From: Rugamonas aquatica
GTDB lineage: Bacteria; Pseudomonadota; Gammaproteobacteria; Burkholderiales; Burkholderiaceae_D
Reading direction: 5' to 3'
Assembly: GCF_009380215.1 (NCBI RefSeq)
Contig: NZ_WHUG01000018.1
Location: forward strand, 1 to 64,000
Length of the DNA stretch: 64,000 nucleotides
Below are positions 59,950 to 64,000 of the stretch, in pieces. The notes beneath the pieces were generated by a model, which saw nothing but the letters and a program-made list of their open reading frames with translations, did not search any database and had not been told where the DNA came from. Each line of letters begins with the position of its first letter. Position 1 is the stretch's first letter. The position numbers were made by a program, and so were the translations under genes.

Positions 59950-60006
59950 GCGTTTTTGACAGGACGGCAGACGCCCGTGTGCCAACGTGAGGAGAAGGAG
60001 AAAGAG

Positions 60007-60573
60007 ATGGGATTTTTCGCGACGATATTTGTGCTTTGGGGCTTGTTCTTTTCGCTGTTCATCCCCGCCGCCCCCGGTGGGCTGGCGGCGTTGGGGCTGT
60101 TCGCTTTCGCTTGGGTGCCGACGGGCCTCTTGGTTTGGTTCGTGCTGCGCCGAGCCGGCCAGCGCGAAAAGCTGCATCGGGAAATGCTCGGCGCCGTCGG
60201 CGTCCCACAGGGAACTGGCTTCGACCACGCCGAGGATGGCACGGGCATCGCGTTGAACCGTTCGATGCGGCAAATCGGGGTGCTGGCGGATGGGGCTTGG
60301 AAAATCTATCCCTACGACGAAATCCGCAAGTGGGCGATCCAGTCGCAGACGGCCGGGCGCGTCGTTGGCGGCCTCGGCGTAGCCAACAATGTCGCGGCGG
60401 CCGGAGCCAACGCTCGGATGGCGAAGGAGGCCAGCGCCAACACCGGCCTGTTCCTGACAGTCAAGGATTTGCAGGCGCCCCAGTGGCGCGTCGCGATGAA
60501 GGAGCCGATGGTCCGAGCGCGGTGGATGGAGCTGTTGCAGCAAGAAATCAACGAGGGCGGCGTCGCGGCGTGA
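60007..60573 (+). CDS. Small membrane protein, DUF4755-like
   Basis: The 188-residue protein has two N-terminal helices (about 3-22 and 24-46) and a cytosolic domain that resembles DUF4755 (GIALNRSMRQIGVLADGAWKIYP; LTVKDLQAPQWRVAM; RWMELLQQEI), where a PH-like fold is thought likely. An Ala/Gly stretch (VVGGLGVANNVAAAGANAR) lies in the middle. The ATG at 60007 follows GGAGAAGGAGAAAGAG. It is 45 bases before the lipoprotein gene. Function unknown; family assignment is tentative. Confidence 0.75.
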   Translation: MGFFATIFVLWGLFFSLFIPAAPGGLAALGLFAFAWVPTGLLVWFVLRRAGQREKLHREMLGAVGVPQGTGFDHAEDGTGIALNRSMRQIGVLADGAWKIYPYDEIRKWAIQSQTAGRVVGGLGVANNVAAAGANARMAKEASANTGLFLTVKDLQAPQWRVAMKEPMVRARWMELLQQEINEGGVAA

Positions 60574-60618
60574 CGCGCGCCGAGCAGAACGCAAGACAAC
60601 AATCGAATGGAGAACTAA

Positions 60619-60936
60619 ATGGCAATGCACGACAAGATCAAAAATGTGATGATCGCGACCGCCTCGGCGCTGGCGGCCTTGGCCCTCTCTGGCTGCGGCC
60701 AGTCTGGCCCAAGCGAATCGGACGTCCAAGCCGCGATGCTGCGGCAGCTCGAAGCGATGGCGGGGAAAGCGGACGCTGCAAAACAGAAGGACGAGTTCGC
60801 GAAGGTCAAAGTGGTCAAATGCGAGAAGGGGCAGCTGGACGCCTTCGTGTGCGAGATCGACGGCCCGATGGGGCACGCTGTCGGGCGCTTCAAAAAAGAG
60901 AGTGAGGGCTGGGTCTTCTTGGGCGCTGGCGGCTGA
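60619..60936 (+). CDS. Small predicted lipoprotein
   Basis: The 105-residue protein has a type II signal with lipobox LSGC (Cys near residue 26) followed by a small soluble domain with two cysteines (VVKCEKGQLDAFVCEIDG) that could form a disulfide. It is second in the operon with the DUF4755-like gene. I do not recognise a family; attachment to the inner or outer membrane is not clear (the residues after Cys are GQ, favouring outer membrane). Confidence 0.75.
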   Translation: MAMHDKIKNVMIATASALAALALSGCGQSGPSESDVQAAMLRQLEAMAGKADAAKQKDEFAKVKVVKCEKGQLDAFVCEIDGPMGHAVGRFKKESEGWVFLGAGG

Positions 60937-61248
60937 GGAGGCGTGCCGGCCTGTTGGATTCTGGCGCATGGCGTCGTCGAGGCTGCGCGGTGCCGATGTG
61001 CCACACATGTGTGACGAGACGGTGGTTTGCGAGCCTTTTGAGGTTATACACCCGACGCACCAATGTGCGGTGCAAATGCGGTGCGCCCGCTTTTTTGTAG
61101 ATACAAGAGCTTGGGGCTCGCCCCGGAAGGCTTGACGACGCTCCCGATTCCAAGCTTGCAAGAAGCTGCCCCCTCGGATCAGGAGGGGGCAGGCGCCAAA
61201 CGATTTTGGCTGGCAGGTTGAGCTCACAGCGAAGGAGTGGAAGACTTC
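60937..61248. other. 312-base gap between convergent genes
   Basis: It contains no supportable gene. It holds an 11-base-spaced pair of GCGGTGC (61067-61073 and 61078-61084) and a strong hairpin at 61166-61192, listed separately. Confidence 0.6.
61166..61192 (-). terminator. Hairpin terminator, probably of the gene ending at 61249
   Basis: CTGCCCCCTC (61166-61175) pairs perfectly with GAGGGGGCAG (61183-61192) over GGATCAG. The T-run on the minus strand is poor (CTTCTTG), so termination may be partial. Confidence 0.55.
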
Positions 61249-61995
61249 TCAGCGCCTTGGCTTGCCGTCTTTGTCCAGAGCCGCGCCAAATCCGCCGTTG
61301 GATAGCTTGGCATATACGTTGCAATCCCAGCCGCCGCCAGAATTTTTCATCCACACGAGGTATGCTCCGCCGGTCAAGTCCGCGCGGGCCAACGCGCTGT
61401 TGTTCCAGATCAAATCCACCAACACCGGCATGGCGGCATTTTCCCGCAATCTCAAATTCCGGCGGTCCATTGCGACGAACTTCACCTCGAACCTCATCGC
61501 GACATGAGATTTGCCGGCGGCCTCCGTCCCGATCCAGCGCGCGTCGGCTTGGGCGACTCTTTCACACGCCGCGCCTCTTGCCGCTTCCTCGCGGCGCAAA
61601 CACTCCGATGGGGAAAACCACTCAATCGCTGCGGGCGAGAAACCATCGGATTTTGGAGCGGCCGTCATCCCGAAAGACGACACGAGCGAGGGAAGCATGC
61701 GGCAAACCTCGGCAAGGCGCTCGTTTGAATGGCGCGTCTCCCTTGCCAGCTTGGATACCGATTCTTCGAGATCGGCCACACTTCCGCCTCCCAACCAGTC
61801 CATAGTATCGTTGCTCGTCAGCGCCGAGTTGATGGCGAAGTCGATCACATCGATTGGGTTTGCATCTTCGTCCATGTTCGCCTTCAATTTTTGAAGCTTT
61901 GGCGTCCTGGCTCGGGTGAGGCGGACGGAGACGCCTGCTCGGGTCCACGCATTTTTTTTGCCACCGGCTGCAATTGATTTTTCTTTGCTAGTCAT
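61249..61995 (-). CDS. 248-residue protein of unknown function (island)
   Basis: I do not recognise this protein. The N-terminus (AGVSVRLTRARTPKLQKLKANMDEDANPIDVIDFAINSAL, read in parts) could be a ribbon-helix-helix-like DNA-binding segment. A helical middle with Ser/Glu heptads (VSKLARETRHSNERLAEVC) suggests a coiled coil, and the C-terminal 90 residues are beta-rich (MRFEVKFVAMDRRNLRLRENA; GGGWDCNVYAKLSNGGFG). It lies 88 bases downstream of the integrase stop on the same strand... in transcription order it precedes none of the listed genes and ends at the hairpin at 61166-61192. Confidence 0.65.
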   Translation of the reverse strand: MTSKEKSIAAGGKKNAWTRAGVSVRLTRARTPKLQKLKANMDEDANPIDVIDFAINSALTSNDTMDWLGGGSVADLEESVSKLARETRHSNERLAEVCRMLPSLVSSFGMTAAPKSDGFSPAAIEWFSPSECLRREEAARGAACERVAQADARWIGTEAAGKSHVAMRFEVKFVAMDRRNLRLRENAAMPVLVDLIWNNSALARADLTGGAYLVWMKNSGGGWDCNVYAKLSNGGFGAALDKDGKPRR

Positions 61996-62083
61996 GGGGT
62001 TCCCTTGTTTCAGTGTGGACGCGGGCCGAAGCCAGCGCAAAGAAAAGGGCCGCCAAGGCAGCGGCCCCTGCATGCAAAGCGTG

Positions 62084-63151
62084 TCATTCCATGCGGCTGG
62101 CGAGCTCCGAGCCGCGCAGATTGGCGTAGCGGTTGAGCATGGCCAGGCTGCCGTGGCCGGCGATCCTCATGATTTCATACACTGAGAGCTGGCGTTTTCG
62201 GAGAACCATGCGGCTGATCGCCTCGTGCCTCAGGTCGTGGAAGCGATAGTCCACGAGGCCAGCGTGCTTGACTCGAAGCCGGAAGTTCTGCGATACGGCC
62301 TTCGGATTGAGCATGGTGTGAAATATGCGCTGATCGCCAAGCATTTGCTGGGCCATGAGCTGCGCCACGATGCTCATGGCCTTGGCCGAGAGCGGAATGG
62401 CGCGTGAATATTTGCATTTTGTGTGCTCTTTGGGAAGGGTCCAAAGGCGCTCGGCCAAGTCCACTTCGCTCCAAGTGGCCAAAATCAATTCTTGAAGGCG
62501 CGCTCCGGTTTCAAGAGCCAGCCCCACAAGGAGCGGCCATTGATTCTGACCATCGTCGATTTTGGCTTTGGCCAGCGTCGCCATCAGAGCGTTCTCCTCG
62601 GTTTCGGACAGCCGCCGCTCCCGATTGTTTTGCCACCCTTTGGGCAACAGGTCGGAGGAAAATGGGAACTGCGGCACCGCGACGTCCAGTTCGTTGGCCC
62701 GCCAACGGATCGCCAAGCCGACAAGTCCAAGATGGCCTTTGAGCGTGGCCCACGTCAAAGGCCGTCCCATGTGGGACAGTCTAGGCTTCATGGATGTCAG
62801 ATAGGCCTTGATCCAGCTTCGACGCACGTCTCCCACCTTGACATCGCCAATCGCTTTCAAAACCTTGGGGGCCATCTTTTTGTAATGCGGCTTGCACCTT
62901 TCGCTTCTGATGAACATGCGGATGACAGATCGAAGCTCCTCGTTTTGAAAGTCCAAGGCCGTGGCTGCAAGAGCTCGTTCCGGCAAAACTGCGCCGCGTC
63001 CGGTGCGGATTTTTCGCTCCGTGACGCGGGCAAAGGTTTCCGCCTCAGGTTTGGAGGGAAAGCTTTGGACGATTTTCGGGGAGCCCTTGATGCGAATGGT
63101 GACCTGCCAAGATGTGGTCTCTTTGTTTTTTCGTTCGACGATGCTCGCCAT
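62084..63151 (-). CDS. Tyrosine recombinase (integrase) of the island
   Basis: The 355-residue protein has an Arm-binding-like N-terminus, a SAM-like core-binding domain (about 90-180) and the catalytic domain with Arg218 (GARLQEL), His305 and Arg308 (HDLRHEA), His333 (AGHGS) and nucleophile Tyr342 (NRYANL); a Lys in TKCK is the beta-hairpin residue. All catalytic residues are intact. The ATG at 63151 follows GGAGAACCGC. It should move the element between its attachment sites, one of which is the tRNA-fMet remnant at 54069-54086 if this integrase serves that site. Confidence 0.93.
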   Translation of the reverse strand: MASIVERKNKETTSWQVTIRIKGSPKIVQSFPSKPEAETFARVTERKIRTGRGAVLPERALAATALDFQNEELRSVIRMFIRSERCKPHYKKMAPKVLKAIGDVKVGDVRRSWIKAYLTSMKPRLSHMGRPLTWATLKGHLGLVGLAIRWRANELDVAVPQFPFSSDLLPKGWQNNRERRLSETEENALMATLAKAKIDDGQNQWPLLVGLALETGARLQELILATWSEVDLAERLWTLPKEHTKCKYSRAIPLSAKAMSIVAQLMAQQMLGDQRIFHTMLNPKAVSQNFRLRVKHAGLVDYRFHDLRHEAISRMVLRKRQLSVYEIMRIAGHGSLAMLNRYANLRGSELASRME

Positions 63152-63639
63152 GCGGTTCTCCTTGTGGTTGTTGTCGAGAGCGCTGCCGTAGACATAGGCG
63201 GTCCAAAAGTCGTTTCGGCCCATTTTTTTTGAGCTTCGCGACAAAAGGAGTGCTGCGACGGCGACACCTCACGTCAACTAAATCGAAGGAGGCCAACCCC
63301 CACAAGGTGCGCTTTGGAGCATGAAGGAGCACTGGCAGCCCCTGTGCAGGGCAGCATTGGAGGTGGATCGGGGGAAAATAGGTCGTTTTTTAAATTTATA
63401 AATAATAAAAATGTTTCATCTTTGTGCGTTTTGCACAGATTGGCCTGCTCCGATTTCTACGCACTGCTGCGCGCAGCAATAAATTTACCGGACGAACGGT
63501 GTGGATATTTGATGGCATTGCGGACGAGCGGCGTCGTCAGATTGCATCCAAACACTTGGGCGACGGGCGGACGGCGATTTCGCCGAGCTCGCCGGCATTC
63601 ATCTTGGAGGGGCAAGTCACGCCTCGACACGGAGATGGC
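63152..63639. other. 488-base regulatory gap between integrase and edge gene
   Basis: No gene can be supported. It contains an AT-rich tract (63391-63415), a small hairpin TGTGC-GTTTT-GCACA (63423-63437) and the palindrome at 63465-63478. It probably holds the divergent promoters of the integrase and of the DNA-binding gene. Confidence 0.5.
63465..63478. promoter_or_regulatory. Perfect 14-base palindrome upstream of the edge gene
   Basis: TGCTGCGCGCAGCA reads the same on both strands. It is 162 bases before the ATG at 63640 and could be an operator or recombination-protein site. Confidence 0.35.
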
Positions 63640-64000
63640 ATGGAAAGCGAGAACGAGGGGATGCGCGATCAACGCGAGCGGGCCAAGTCGTATTTGGCGG
63701 AAAAGTTTGGGATCGGCTCCGCCTTCGTCCGGGTTCCGACCCTGTCCAAGATTCTGGGCTTGGCCCCTCCGACAATCTACGCCTCGATTCGCGAAGGCCG
63801 GTTCTGCATGCCGCACCGCCATTTGGGCTCGGTCCCGGTGGTGAAGATGGACGACTTGGCGGGGTGGTATTGCCAAGCGGGGGAGCGTCCCCGCCCGAAG
63901 CCGGAGCCCGACGGGGAGGCCGTGGCCCGCTCGCTGGCCCGGAAACATCGGGAGCGGGCAAACGCCGACTTGCTGGTCGCCGAGGTCTTCGCCGAAATGG
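63640..64000 (+). CDS. MerR/AlpA-like DNA-binding protein, cut by the window edge
   Basis: The first 120 codons of an open frame that continues past the edge. It shows a winged-helix excisionase-like segment at about 31-75: VPTLSKILGLAPPTIYASIR, EGRFCMPHRHLGSVPVVKMDDLAGWY, the order of helix-turn-helix then wing seen in AlpA/Xis-type and PrtN-like regulators. A basic, Pro-rich linker follows. GGAG lies five bases before the ATG. Beside an integrase this may be the excision factor or a phage-type activator; the missing C-terminus prevents a choice. Confidence 0.7.
   Translation, partial: MESENEGMRDQRERAKSYLAEKFGIGSAFVRVPTLSKILGLAPPTIYASIREGRFCMPHRHLGSVPVVKMDDLAGWYCQAGERPRPKPEPDGEAVARSLARKHRERANADLLVAEVFAEM

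Larger units (their letters stand above)
54069..64000. mobile_element. Integrative element or genomic island, left part (right end outside the window)
   Basis: It is bounded on the left by the tRNA-fMet remnant. It contains an AT-rich gene unlike its surroundings, genes of unknown function, several regulators, a tyrosine integrase at 62084-63151 and a DNA-binding protein at the edge. Codon choice (more TTG, CTC and GAG; fewer CTG-rich runs) differs from the core genes. No second attachment copy is seen before 64000, so the element continues to the right. Confidence 0.7.

Noticed and set aside
63314..63844. 176-codon plus-strand frame near the right edge
   Set aside because: A different frame from 63640 has a ribosome site and an excisionase-like HTH; this one has shadow-type composition.

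Overview
The window looks like the chromosome of a GC-rich motile betaproteobacterium, most likely Oxalobacteraceae (Massilia/Duganella/Janthinobacterium-like). The indications are a cheR-cheD-cheB-cheY-cheZ run behind a chemoreceptor ending in a CheR-docking pentapeptide, the DUF3460-scpA-panC cluster, EarP next to an elongation factor P with Arg32, an Omp32-type porin and a PEP-CTERM protein. This is inference from gene content; no database search was possible.

Layout. 1-5.3 kb: chemotaxis adaptation and signalling genes plus a degenerate EAL-HDOD protein. 5.3-7.4 kb: panC, scpA and a DUF3460 gene, all leftward. 7.5-14 kb: a drug/metabolite exporter, a LysR regulator, a glutathione transferase, an unusual three-module flavin/iron-sulfur reductase and a secreted PHB-depolymerase-type esterase. 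14-22.5 kb: a LysR-controlled catabolic operon (DUF1445 protein, MFS permease, 1206-residue 5-oxoprolinase, porin, Cache protein). 22.5-30 kb: housekeeping genes including metG, mrp and gltX. 30.06-31.13 kb: three tRNA-Ala(GGC) and five tRNA-Glu(UUC) genes directly behind gltX. 31.2-34.8 kb: an unusual leftward cassette of a five-module Gly/Gln repeat protein, a 97-residue protein and a subtilisin-like protease without a signal peptide. 35-37 kb: earP and efp. 37-38.7 kb: a Tat-exported amidase.

38.7-47.7 kb holds a compact leftward group of eight genes: msrB, dipZ, msrA, a Tat-type ABC binding protein, a Sco protein, a membrane-anchored cupredoxin-like protein, an ABC permease and an ABC ATPase. 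It is divergent from a response regulator/histidine kinase pair. Together these look like an envelope methionine-repair and thiol-redox system joined to copper handling and an ABC importer. 47.7-53.7 kb: AraC regulator with a Fsr-type exporter, dbpA, a small unknown gene, a Tat phosphoesterase and a MazF-type toxin-antitoxin pair.

From about 54.07 kb to the right edge the sequence is foreign. At 54069-54086 lie the last 18 bases of an initiator tRNA gene, with a terminator just beyond, and the rest of the tRNA is missing. This is what one end of an element integrated into tRNA-fMet should look like. Inside are an AT-rich membrane protein, a DUF4209 protein with a HEPN-like R-x4-H motif, a PEP-CTERM protein, AraC and XRE regulators, small membrane and lipoprotein genes, a tyrosine integrase and a DNA-binding protein cut by the window edge. 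The opposite end, expected to carry an intact tRNA-fMet, is not in the window.
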